NCBI GenBank assembly: GCA_963737445.1
Contig: CAVTSO010000018.1
Coordinates: forward strand, 32,539-96,538
Direction of reading: 5' to 3'
Length of the DNA: 64,000 nucleotides
Origin: JAICYJ01 sp963737445
GTDB lineage: Bacteria; Actinomycetota; Thermoleophilia; Gaiellales; JAICJC01
Below the pieces are notes generated by a model. It was given only the letters and a program-made list of their open reading frames with translations. It was not told the origin of the DNA and ran no database searches. Shown piece after piece: positions 15,990 through 24,242 of the stretch. Each line of letters starts with the position of its first letter. Position 1 is the first letter of the stretch. The position numbers and the translations under genes were made by a program.

Positions 15990-17325
15990 ATGGCCGGCGG
16001 CGACGTGGTGATTCTGGGAGGCGGGAGCACGGGCGAGGCCTGCGTGTCCGCCCTCCGCGAGCTCGAGCCCGACACGCGGATCACGCTGGTGGAGCGAGGG
16101 CTGGTCGGCGGCGAATGCTCGTACTACGCGTGCATGCCGACCAAGGGGATGCTGCGGCCGCTGGAGGCCGTCGCGGCGGCGCGCAACGTGCCCGGTGCGA
16201 GAGAGGCAGTGACCGGGCCGGTCAGCGCCGACGGCGTGTTCGGGCACCGCGAGGCGATCACGAACGGCTGGGACGACTCCTCGCAGGCGCAATGGCTGAC
16301 GTCCAAGCATGCGGAGCTGGTGCGAGGCGAGGCCCGCGTGCTGCGGCCGGGGGTGATCGCGGTGGGCGAGCGGGAGGTCGAGTACGGACGGCTGGTGGTC
16401 GCGACCGGGTCGCGGCCTTCGATTCCGCCGATCCCCGGTCTGGACGGCGTCGACTACTGGACGAACCGGGAGGCCACCAGCCGGCGCGAGATCCCGTCCA
16501 GCCTGATCGTGCTGGGCGCAGGGCCGGTGGGATGCGAGCTGGCCCAGTTCTTCAGCCGCATGGGCGCGCGGGTCGCGATCGTGGACGCGGCCGACCGGTT
16601 GCTGCCACGCGATCACCCCGAGGCGGGCGACCTGCTGGGCGAGTTCCTCGCGGGCGAGGGCATCACCCTGCACCTGGGGCAGGGGGTGGATCGGATCGAT
16701 CCGGGGGTGAAGCTGCTGCTGAAGGACGGCACGGCGATGGAGGGCGAGCGGTTGCTGGTCGCCACCGGGCGGCGGCCGAACTCGGACGGTTTCGGGCTCG
16801 AGCAGCTGGAGGTGACGCTCGGCAAGGGCGGAGCCGTGGAGGTGGACGAGCGCATGCGCGCGGCCGACGGAGTGTGGGCGATCGGAGACGTGAACGCGAT
16901 CGCGATGTTCACGCACGTCGGCAAGTACCAGGCCCGCGTGGCGGCGGCGGACATGGCCGGGAAGCCGGCGAAGGCCGACCACAGCGCGGTGCCGGCGGTG
17001 ACGTTCACCGACCCGCAGGTGGCGTCGGTGGGTCGGACGAGCGGCGATGGGCTGGTGACCGGCGAGCGGAGGATCGACAGCGTGTCGCGCACGTCGACCT
17101 ACGAGCGGCCAAAGCGGCCGGGGTTCCTGAAGGTGTATCGCCGACCCCGAGCGAGGGGTGCTGGTGGGCGCGGTGGCCGTGGGCCCCGAGGCGGGCGAGT
17201 GGCTGGGCCAGCTGACGCTGGCGGTGCGCGCGCAGGTGCCGGTGGAGCTGCTGCGAGAGACGATCCAGCCCTACCCGACGTTCAGCGAAGCGGTGCAGTT
17301 CGCGGTGCGCGATCTGCCCATGTAG
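15990..17325 (+). CDS. pyridine nucleotide-disulfide oxidoreductase (lipoamide dehydrogenase/mercuric reductase-like), one frameshift
   Basis: A FAD flavoprotein of about 444 residues. VILGGGSTGEACVSAL is the FAD fold, GGECSYYACMPTKGML supplies the CxxxxC redox disulfide, and LIVLGAGPVGCELAQFF is the NAD(P) fold. VWAIGDVNAIAMFTHVGKYQ is the second FAD site, and the dimerisation domain begins AVPAVTFTDPQVASVG. At about 17140 the frame changes: VYADPERGVLVGAVAVGPEA needs removal of one base in GTGTATCGCCGAC, after which it runs to LLRETIQPYPTFSEAVQFAV and the stop at 17323. The missing Cys-Cys tail argues against true mercuric reductase. RBS GGGAGGAG precedes the ATG. It follows the dehydrogenase fusion, possibly as a redox partner. 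Confidence 0.85.
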
Positions 17326-17330
17326 CCAGC

Positions 17331-17510
17331 GCCGATTTCGCAACGTTCAGTCATGGGGTCCGCACAACCTCTGGCGAGGGCCGAAGCGGGCTCTGAGCCC
17401 TGATTGGAGCTGTTTCGCTCAACTGGGCCGTTTGCCTATCACGGCGGTCGTGACATAGGTCGCGGTTGTGCGACGGAGTACAAACGGACGCCGATGCGGG
17501 CTCTGAGCCC
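17331..17510 (+). repeat. dispersed intergenic repeat family R, copy 2 (about 180 bp)
   Basis: Aligns with 969-1148 at matching offsets: GCCGATT, CGAGGGCCGAAGCGG (17375-17389), and a hairpin TCACG-gcggt-CGTGA (17439-17453). Palindrome GGGCTC-t-GAGCCC occurs at 17388-17400 and again at 17498-17510, inside a 17-nt exact direct repeat GCGGGCTCTGAGCCCTG. The palindromes differ in sequence from those of copy 1 but pair equally well. Confidence 0.75.
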
Positions 17511-17533
17511 TGTTTCCGCCGGGAAGGAGCTCT

Positions 17534-18747
17534 TCAGGCGCTTCCGAGCAGCTGGCGGGCGGCGCGCTCGCCGCTTCGCAGCGCGCCCTCCATGGTCGAG
17601 TACCAGTGGCGGTCGGTGTGCTCGCCGGCGAAGGCGATGCGCCCGACCGTGCCTTCCAGCCGGTCGTCGAGATCCGCCGGCCGGTCGGGCTGGCGCGCGC
17701 TGTAGGCCCCTTCCGGCCAGGTCGAGAGCACCGCTCCCGCGCCGTCCAGCTCGAGGTCGGGCCGCAGCGCTGCTACCCGCTCGATATACCGCTCCGGCCC
17801 CGCGTCCACCCGCAGCGCGTCCACGGCCGGCCCCGACCCCGCAAACGCCGTCACCAGCGGCGCCACGGCTCCGTCGCCGTTCCTCGCCGTCCACGTCCAG
17901 AAGTGTTCCGGCACCGACAGCACCGAGCTGGCCGGCGCCTCTGCCAGCAGCGGCACCGCCAGCTTGGCCGCCTGCCCGTAGACGACCCGCGCCAGCGCGC
18001 CGGCCTTCCAGCCGGGCAGCGGCGGGTCGAAGATGATCGCATCCGTGGCGGGAGCCGGCAACCGCGACCACCACCGCGTCCACGTCCAGGTCGTCGTTGA
18101 TCCGAAAGCCGTCCCCGACCCGTGCCACCCGCACCGCCGGCGTCTCCAGTCTCAACCTTCAACCCCGCGGCCAGCCGCTCTGCCACCAGCTGGTTTCCGC
18201 CCGCCACCCGCCGCGCCTCCACGTCGTCGAACAGCTCACCGACCTCGCGCACCGCGCCCGCCGCCAGCAGCGATACCGGATGGGCGTAGGAGACCTGGAT
18301 CCTGCACGCGATCAGCTCGCGCGCGCCCGCGTCCATCGGCACCCGCTCCAGCAGCTCCGCGACCGTCAGCCCCTCGCCCGCACCGGCCTCCACGGCCCCG
18401 ACCAGCGCCGCCAGCGCCGCGTCCCGCGCGGCCGCATCGACGCCGATGCCGCCGCGCGGGTCGCGCCGCGTGAAGCTCATCCCCATCGGCGCCAGCTCGA
18501 GACCCAGCCGGCTCACCAGCGCCGGGAGCACCGTGTAGCCCTCCGTCACGAACTCCGCTCCCATCTCGACGAGCGCGCCGCCCGGCAGCGTCTGCGACCA
18601 GACCCGGCCGCCCACACGCCGCTCGCGCTCCAGCACCGTCACCGCGACGCCCGCCGCCCGAAGCGCCGCGGCCGCCGACAGGCCCGCGAACCCGGCTCCG
18701 ATCACGGCCACGCTTGACACGCCGCTGTCGCCGACGGCTGCCCCCAT
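17534..18747 (-). CDS. flavin monoamine oxidase family protein, two frameshifts
   Basis: About 400 residues once two single-base insertions are removed. The N-terminal part (18747 to about 18165) has the FAD-binding start VAVIGAGFAGLSAAAALRAAG, then LERERRVGGRVWSQ and GALVEMGAEFV. A short middle piece (LETPAVRVARVGDGFRI) sits in the next frame to about 18060. The C-terminal part holds FDPPLPGWKAGAL, VLSTWPEGAYS and GRIAFAGEHTDRHWYSTMEGALRSGERAA, the family's C-terminal FAD motif. It probably oxidises an amine to an aldehyde with H2O2 release; the substrate is unknown. Its ATG overlaps the rsgA stop (ATGA), so it is the second gene of that operon. Confidence 0.85.
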
Positions 18748-19841
18748 CAGTCCCGCGAGGGCCGCGAGGCGTTCCGCATCTGCTTGCTCAGCGTCTTCCA
18801 CTGCTGCCGCTGTTCCGAGCGCGCGCGCTTGTCCTGCTTCAGCTCCTGGAACCGCAGCTCCCGCAGCAGCTTGTTGTAGCTCTCCAGGCGGTCCGGGGCG
18901 AGCGTGCCTGCCGCGATCGCCGCGGTCACGGCACACCCCGGCTCGCCCTCGTGCTTGCAGTCGCTGAACCGGCAGCCGGCCGCCAGCTCGTGCACGTCCG
19001 CGAAGGTCTGCTCGAGGCCGTCCCCGTCGCCGTCCCACATGCTCACCGACCGCATGCCCGGCGTGTCGATCAGCACCCCGCCCGACGGCAGCGGGATCAG
19101 CTCGCGGTGCGACGTGGTGTGCCGGCCGCGCCCGTCCGGCCGCACATCCTGCGTGCGCAGTCGCTCCTCGCCAACCAGCCGGTTGATCAGCGTGGACTTG
19201 CCCGCCCCGGACAGCCCCAGCAGCGCCACCGTGTGGTTCCCCTTGATGTGCGCGTCGAGCGCCCCGAGGCCATCGCCGGTGGCGGCGCTGATCGCGAGCA
19301 CATCCGTGCCGAACGCGATCGACTCCGCCTGCAGCACGAACCGCTCCGTGTCCTCGCAGAGGTCGGTCTTGGTCAGCAGGATCACCGGCTGCGCACCGCT
19401 CTGCCAGCCGAGCGTCAGGTATCGCTCCAGCCGGCGCAGGCTGAACCGCTGGTCGAGCGAGTTGACCAGGAACACGACGTCGATGTTGGCCGCCACGACC
19501 TGCCCGATCGTCTCCTCGCCGGAGGCCTGCCGCGTGAAGGCCGTTCGCCGCTCCATCAGCGCCCGTAGGACGGCGTCGTCGCCGCCCGGGACGGCCGGTG
19601 TCACCTCCGCCCAGTCACCCACGGCCGGCGTCTCGAACCGTGGCGGCACCACCGCTCGGTGCGCGGCCTGCGCGGCAAACACCGTGCAGATGCCGCGGTC
19701 GACGCGTGCGATGCGCCCGGGCACGCTGCCCTCCTCGCCCAGCTGTGCGAACTCCTCGTCCCGGGCCTGATCCCAGCCCAGCTGCTGCAAACGCTCAGAT
19801 GCGGGCGGCCCGTCCTCGGGCCACCAGGAAATGTCACTCAC
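18747..19841 (-). CDS. rsgA: RsgA, small-subunit ribosome biogenesis GTPase
   Basis: A 364-residue circularly permuted GTPase that tests late 30S assembly. An N-terminal OB domain (about 40-100) includes GRIARVDRGICTVF. The permuted motif order is as expected: TKTD (G4), then the P-loop GLSGAGKSTLINRL (G1), then GRHTTSHREL (G2) and IDTPGMRS (G3). The C-terminal zinc domain has CRFSDCKHEGEPGC, giving the Cys and His ligands. A basic tail (RFQELKQDKRARSEQRQQWK) probably contacts rRNA. The start is GTG at 19841. It is followed with ATGA overlap by the amine oxidase gene, an unusual partner for rsgA. Confidence 0.93.
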   Translation of the reverse strand: MSDISWWPEDGPPASERLQQLGWDQARDEEFAQLGEEGSVPGRIARVDRGICTVFAAQAAHRAVVPPRFETPAVGDWAEVTPAVPGGDDAVLRALMERRTAFTRQASGEETIGQVVAANIDVVFLVNSLDQRFSLRRLERYLTLGWQSGAQPVILLTKTDLCEDTERFVLQAESIAFGTDVLAISAATGDGLGALDAHIKGNHTVALLGLSGAGKSTLINRLVGEERLRTQDVRPDGRGRHTTSHRELIPLPSGGVLIDTPGMRSVSMWDGDGDGLEQTFADVHELAAGCRFSDCKHEGEPGCAVTAAIAAGTLAPDRLESYNKLLRELRFQELKQDKRARSEQRQQWKTLSKQMRNASRPSRD

Positions 19842-20170
19842 GTGGATATCTCTCCAGGGTTGATGGGATCCCCGGAGGCCGCGGAGCGCGGTCGGTCAGC
19901 GCTGTCGGGGCAGGCGGGGACGTGCATGCTGGATTACCGATTTCACCCTCATGGTCCGCACCTCCCTGCCGATTGCATTGCAGCGACTCCAATATCATAG
20001 CAATCAACGGCACGAGGTATTTGCGCGCGGGGGCAACGGGGTCGCTACCATGCCCGGCGTGCTCCAACACCGGGGTCGGTGGGTCCGTACCCCGTAATGC
20101 GCTCGATCTGCTCGCGTAGGTGACAGCTTCGCGTGGGCGCAGCTCTGTCCCCGAGTAGGAGGTCCTGATC
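19842..20170. other. 329-bp intergenic region between rsgA and the lysozyme-like gene
   Basis: The region is divergent and without a convincing gene. It contains one notably AT-rich stretch (about 19975-20005, CCAATATCATAGCAATCAACGG). A stem CGGGGT...ACCCCG lies at about 20072-20096 in what would be the leader of the downstream gene. I tested the c-di-AMP (ydaO) riboswitch by eye because it often precedes cell-wall hydrolases in actinobacteria, but its conserved blocks are not present. Confidence 0.4.
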
Positions 20171-20716
20171 CTGAGGAAACACCTGTTTGTTGCCGTTTTG
20201 ATGCTGGCGGCCATCACCCTGACAGCATCCGCACACCGTGCCAACGCCGCCGTGACGGGAAGCGTCGCACACCAGACGGCCGTTCATACATGGCGCCACA
20301 AGGCCCGCTTCCGTCGCAACCAGGCCTCCCACCTGGCCCGCCGCCTGGGCATCCACTACCGCCCCCGCCGGGCCGAGATCCACATGACCCGGATCGTCCG
20401 CCTGCAGCACCTGACGCGCCACTACCGCCGTCGTAGCAAGCACTTCCGTAGGATCATCCGCCAGCGGTTCCCCAACCTGATGTGCATCCACCGCTACGAG
20501 GGCAGCTGGTCCACCCATAGCCTCGCCGGCTACTACGGCGGCTTCCAGATGGACGCGTCGTTCATGCAGCACTGGGGCGCGGACAAGCTGCGCAAGTACC
20601 GCGGCCGCGATGCCCGGTACTGGTCGCCAGCCGACCAGCTGGCCGTCGCAAGCCGTGCCGTCGCACACATCGGCTACAGCCCGTGGCCGAACACCGGCGC
20701 CATGTGCGGGCTGTAA
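20171..20716 (+). CDS. secreted lysozyme-like (Rpf/transglycosylase-type) protein
   Basis: A small exported protein of about 181 residues. The N-terminus reads RKHLFVAVLMLAAITLTASA with an Ala-x-Ala-type cleavage near residue 27. A basic middle region is rich in His and Arg (residues 35-100). The C-terminal domain has CIHRYEGSWSTHSLAGYYGG followed by FQMDASFMQHWG and ends PWPNTGAMCGL. This is the lysozyme-like domain common in Thermoleophilia, with the Glu of RYEGSW as candidate acid. AGGAGG at 20157-20162 sits 8 nt before a CTG at 20171. Using that codon restores the basic start of the signal peptide, whereas the first ATG (20198) loses it. A CTG start is therefore likely but unproven. Confidence 0.75.
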   Translation: MRKHLFVAVLMLAAITLTASAHRANAAVTGSVAHQTAVHTWRHKARFRRNQASHLARRLGIHYRPRRAEIHMTRIVRLQHLTRHYRRRSKHFRRIIRQRFPNLMCIHRYEGSWSTHSLAGYYGGFQMDASFMQHWGADKLRKYRGRDARYWSPADQLAVASRAVAHIGYSPWPNTGAMCGL

Positions 20717-20793
20717 CCTCCGCACCCCGATCGTCGCTGCCGCGCTCGCGGGAACGGCTCAAGCGCGGGGCGTACCCGGCCGATGTCCTAGCG

Positions 20794-23391
20794 ATGGCTT
20801 CTGCCGATCGTCTCCGTGCGCTTGTCGACCTGTCCCGGGCGCTCTCCTCCAGCCTGGATCTGGAGGACGTGCTGCGGTGTTTCACGGCCCACGCGACGGC
20901 CGTAAACGGCGCGGCGGCGACCGCGGTCTCGCTCTGGGAGCGGGACCGCGATGTGCTGATCACCCTCACCGATTACGAGAACCACATCGTCGGTCAGATC
21001 GCCGAGGCCGATGTCGAGTACGCCCTGGGTGACTTCCCGCTCTCGCGCCAGGTGATGGAGGATCGGACCGCGGTCGTGGTTCGCGTCTCCGACCCCGAGT
21101 GCGACCCGCACGAGCGCAGCGTCCTGCTCAAGGAGGGCTACCAGACGATGCTGATGCTGCCGCTGGTGTCGCGCGGCGAGACGATCGGGCTGATGGAGTT
21201 CGCCGACGTCACCGACCGCTCGTGGGACGCGGAGATGGAGTTCTTCGGCGCGCTCACCGACGTGGTCGCGGCCGCGGTGCACAACGCGGTGCTGCACGAT
21301 GAGTTCCGCGAGGCCCAGGAGCGCTACCGGGTGCTGGTCGAGAACCTGCCCGCGATCACCTACGTCGACCTGGCCGGCAGCGGCGATCCGCTCTACGTCA
21401 GCCCTCAGATCGTCGAGCTGATGGGCATCCCCGCCGACGAGTGGCTGGACGGCTTCAACGGCTGGGAGCGGAGGATGCACCCCGACGACCGCCACACCAT
21501 CGCCGAGTACCGGCACACCGTCGAGACCGGCGAGCCCTACTCCGCGTCCTACCGGATGCAGGGACTGGACGGCCGCATGCGCTGGTTCCGCGACGACGCG
21601 GCCGCCGTGCGCGACGAGACCGGCACCCCCCGCTTCATCCAGGGCGTGATCTTCGACGTGACCAAGCAGAAGGAGGCCGAGGGCGCGCTGCAGGCCTCCG
21701 AGGCGCGCTTCCGCGAGATGCTCGAGAACGTGCGCCTGGCCGCCGTCGTCACCGACCTCGAGGGCCGCATCACGTTCTGCAACGAGTACCTCGCCGAGCT
21801 TTCCGGCTGGTGGGAGGACGAGCTGTTGGGCCGCATCTGGTCGGAGACCTTCACCCCGCCTGACGAGCTGGAGCTGGAGCAGAGTGCCCAGCGCGGGATC
21901 GAGCGCGGAAGCGTGGTCGCCCACTACGAGAGCTCGATCCTGACTCGCTCCGGCGAGCGGCGGCTGTTCTCCTGGAGCAACACCCTGCTCCGCGACGCCA
22001 ACGGCGACGTGGTCGGTCAGGCGTCGGTGGGCGAGGACATCACCGATCGCCGGCGCGCAGAGCACGAGCTGGAGCGGCTGGCCTTCCACGACCCGCTGAC
22101 CGGCCTGCCGAACCGGATCCTGTTCCACGAGCACCTCGATGTGGCGCTGGCGCGCGCACAGCGGGCGGGCTGCGGCGTCGCGGTGCTGTACGTCGACCTG
22201 GACGACTTCAAGCTGGTCAACGACAGCTTCGGCCACAACGCCGGTGACGAGCTGCTGTGCGAGGTGGCCGCGCGACTGACCGGATCGACCCGCGCCGCCG
22301 ACGTGGTTGCCCGCCAGGGCGGCGACGAGTTCCTGATCCTGATCGCCGACGTAGAGACCAACGAGAGCGGTGACGTCGTCGACGTGGGAGACGTTGCGCG
22401 CCGCGTCGCCGAGCAGGTGCGCGCGGCGCTGCAGCGGCCGCTGATTCTGGCCGACACCGAGATCTACACCAGCGCCAGCCTCGGGATCAGCCTCTATCCG
22501 GCCGACGCCCCCGACGCGGAGAGCCTGCTCAAGCACGCCGACATCGCGATGTACAAGGCCAAGGAGTCCGGCCGCGACGGCTACCAGCTGTTCTCGTCAC
22601 CCGGCCACGATCCGCGCGCGCAGCTGTCGATGGCCGGCCGTCTGCGTCGCGCGGTCGAGCGCGGCCAGCTGATCCTGCACTACCAGCCGCTGGTGTCGCT
22701 GGCGACCGGAGCGTACGTCGGAGCGGAGGCGCTGCTGCGCTGGCAGGACGATCAGAACGGCCTGGTGATGCCGGGTGACTTCATCCCGCTGGCCGAGCGC
22801 ACCGGGCTGATCGGCCCGATCTCGGAGTGGGTGATCGAGGAGGCCTGCCGCCAGAGTGCCGAGTGGCGCTCGATGGGGCTCGACCTGTACGTGTCGGTGA
22901 ACCTGCCGGCGGTGTTCTGGCAGCCGACCGCCATGCGGCAGGTGCTGGCCACGATCGAGCGGTTCGGCCTGTCCGCCGACCGCATGATGGTCGAGATCAC
23001 CGAGTCGACCGTGATGGCCGACGCGCTGCGCTCGGAGCCGATCATCGCCGAGCTGCACGAGCGCGGCCTGCGGCTGGCGATCGACGACTTCGGTACCGGT
23101 CACTCCTCGCTGGCGCGGCTGAACCAGATGCTGGTGACCACCCTCAAGATCGACCGGTCGTTCATCGCCGACCTGCCGGGTGACCCCAGCGCGGCCGTGC
23201 TGGTGGCGACCATCATCCAGCTCGCCCACAACCTCGGCCTGCATCCGCTGGCGGAGGGCATCGAGACCGAGGAGCAGCGCACGTTCCTGATCGAGAACGG
23301 CTGCCAGCTGGGCCAGGGCTTCCTGTTCTCCAAAGCCGTGCCGGCAGACCAGATCGTGGCGCTGCACAACGCCATGCGCGACGCCGCCTGA
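20794..23391 (+). CDS. GAF-PAS-PAS-GGDEF-EAL c-di-GMP turnover protein
   Basis: About 865 residues, soluble. Order: GAF domain (about 10-165), a PAS with PAC (about 180-300: RYRVLVENLPAITYVDLAGS), and a second PAS (about 305-425: RFREMLENVRLAAVVTDLEG). The GGDEF domain (about 430-600) has intact ARQGGDEF near 508 and an upstream RxxD inhibitory site (RAAD). The EAL domain (about 610-860) has intact AEALLRW near 645, then NLPAVFW, EITESTVM and IDDFGTGHSSLARL. Both catalytic motifs look functional, so it may make and degrade c-di-GMP under sensory control. I start at the ATG at 20794; an upstream in-frame codon at 20683 would overlap the previous gene. Confidence 0.9.
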   Translation: MASADRLRALVDLSRALSSSLDLEDVLRCFTAHATAVNGAAATAVSLWERDRDVLITLTDYENHIVGQIAEADVEYALGDFPLSRQVMEDRTAVVVRVSDPECDPHERSVLLKEGYQTMLMLPLVSRGETIGLMEFADVTDRSWDAEMEFFGALTDVVAAAVHNAVLHDEFREAQERYRVLVENLPAITYVDLAGSGDPLYVSPQIVELMGIPADEWLDGFNGWERRMHPDDRHTIAEYRHTVETGEPYSASYRMQGLDGRMRWFRDDAAAVRDETGTPRFIQGVIFDVTKQKEAEGALQASEARFREMLENVRLAAVVTDLEGRITFCNEYLAELSGWWEDELLGRIWSETFTPPDELELEQSAQRGIERGSVVAHYESSILTRSGERRLFSWSNTLLRDANGDVVGQASVGEDITDRRRAEHELERLAFHDPLTGLPNRILFHEHLDVALARAQRAGCGVAVLYVDLDDFKLVNDSFGHNAGDELLCEVAARLTGSTRAADVVARQGGDEFLILIADVETNESGDVVDVGDVARRVAEQVRAALQRPLILADTEIYTSASLGISLYPADAPDAESLLKHADIAMYKAKESGRDGYQLFSSPGHDPRAQLSMAGRLRRAVERGQLILHYQPLVSLATGAYVGAEALLRWQDDQNGLVMPGDFIPLAERTGLIGPISEWVIEEACRQSAEWRSMGLDLYVSVNLPAVFWQPTAMRQVLATIERFGLSADRMMVEITESTVMADALRSEPIIAELHERGLRLAIDDFGTGHSSLARLNQMLVTTLKIDRSFIADLPGDPSAAVLVATIIQLAHNLGLHPLAEGIETEEQRTFLIENGCQLGQGFLFSKAVPADQIVALHNAMRDAA

Positions 23392-23392
23392 C

Positions 23393-23398
23393 TATCCT
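23393..23398 (+). promoter_or_regulatory. -10 hexamer TATCCT before nfuA
   Basis: TATCCT lies 7 nt before the ATG at 23406, with no Shine-Dalgarno sequence, so the transcript is probably leaderless. Confidence 0.5.
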
Positions 23399-23405
23399 TC
23401 CGGGT

Positions 23406-24029
23406 ATGCCGATCACGATCACCGATGCCGCGCTTCGGCGGGTGCTCGAGGTGCGCGCCCGCGAGCAGGAGCCCGAGGGGCTGGCGCTGTGGGTCGAGAT
23501 CGTGGGCGTGGCGGGCGCCGCCTACCAGTACGACATGTCATTCCTGCGCCACGACGAGATCGACGAGACCGACGTGGTGGTGACCAGCGGCGGGCTGCAG
23601 GTCGTGGTGCCGCGGCTGGACGCGCCCGCTCTCGACGAGGCCACGATCGCCATCGACGAGCGGCTCGGAGGAGGGCTCGTGATCGAGAACCCCAAGCTGC
23701 CGACGCAGACCAGCCCGGCCCTGCGGCTGCCAGAGCTGCCCGAGCTGCACGGCGATGCGGCGGCTCGCGTGCGCCAGGTGCTGGAGCTGCAGGTGAACCC
23801 GGCGATCGCGTCGCACGGCGGCCACGCCGAGCTGGTGGCGGTCGAGGGTGACAGCGCCTTCCTGCGCCTGGGCGGCGGTTGCGTCGGCTGCGGGATGGTG
23901 GCGGTGACGCTGAAGCAGGGCGTCGAGTCGGCGATCCGGGCCGGGGTGCCCGAGATCACGCGGGTGGTGGATGTGACCGACCACGCATCGGGCACGAATC
24001 CGTACTACGAGCCCACTGCGCACGGCTAG
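23406..24029 (+). CDS. nfuA: NfuA-type iron-sulfur cluster carrier
   Basis: A 207-residue protein with two domains. Residues 1-105 resemble an A-type carrier (HesB/IscA) that lacks its cluster Cys residues, as in NfuA (ITITDAALRRVLEVRAREQE, then GGLQVVVPRLDAPALDEAT). Residues 115-195 are a NifU C-terminal domain: VRQVLELQVNPAIASHGGHAEL and LRLGGGCVGCGMVAVTLKQG. That CxxC binds a 4Fe-4S cluster at a dimer interface. It delivers clusters to apo-proteins in the cytosol. It stands alone; a repeat copy begins 28 bp after its stop codon. Confidence 0.88.
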   Translation: MPITITDAALRRVLEVRAREQEPEGLALWVEIVGVAGAAYQYDMSFLRHDEIDETDVVVTSGGLQVVVPRLDAPALDEATIAIDERLGGGLVIENPKLPTQTSPALRLPELPELHGDAAARVRQVLELQVNPAIASHGGHAELVAVEGDSAFLRLGGGCVGCGMVAVTLKQGVESAIRAGVPEITRVVDVTDHASGTNPYYEPTAHG

Positions 24030-24057
24030 CAACCGGGCAGAACCACGTTGCCAGCTG

Positions 24058-24241
24058 TGAATACTCGCAAAATGCGCGAATTATCCGCTTGCACACCACC
24101 CGGCGGTGCCATAGGTTTCCTTCTGCGCCGCTCAGGGCAGCCGAGTAGGTTGAACCCGGTCGGACGGATCGTAGAGGCGACTCGAAAGTTCGTTCGGTCG
24201 GTGGACGAAAGGCAAGCCGGGGCGGCGAATCTTTGGTCCCG
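24058..24241 (+). repeat. 184-bp direct repeat family A, copy 1 (3' side of adenine deaminase)
   Basis: Aligns without gaps to 25969-26152, by my count 156 of 184 positions identical. It begins TGAATACTCGCAAA and ends CGGCGAATCTTTGGTCCCG. The invariant core includes GGCAGCCGAGTAGGTTGAA and GACTCGAAAGTTCGTTCG. It ends one base before the adenine deaminase stop codon. A short stem TCGC...GCGA near the left end is kept in both copies. Confidence 0.9.
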
Positions 24242-24242
24242 T

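Noticed and set aside
20040..20160. ydaO (c-di-AMP) riboswitch before the lysozyme-like gene
   Set aside because: It would be expected from actinobacterial biology, but the conserved GUCAGCUAACC-type segment and the other core blocks are not found.
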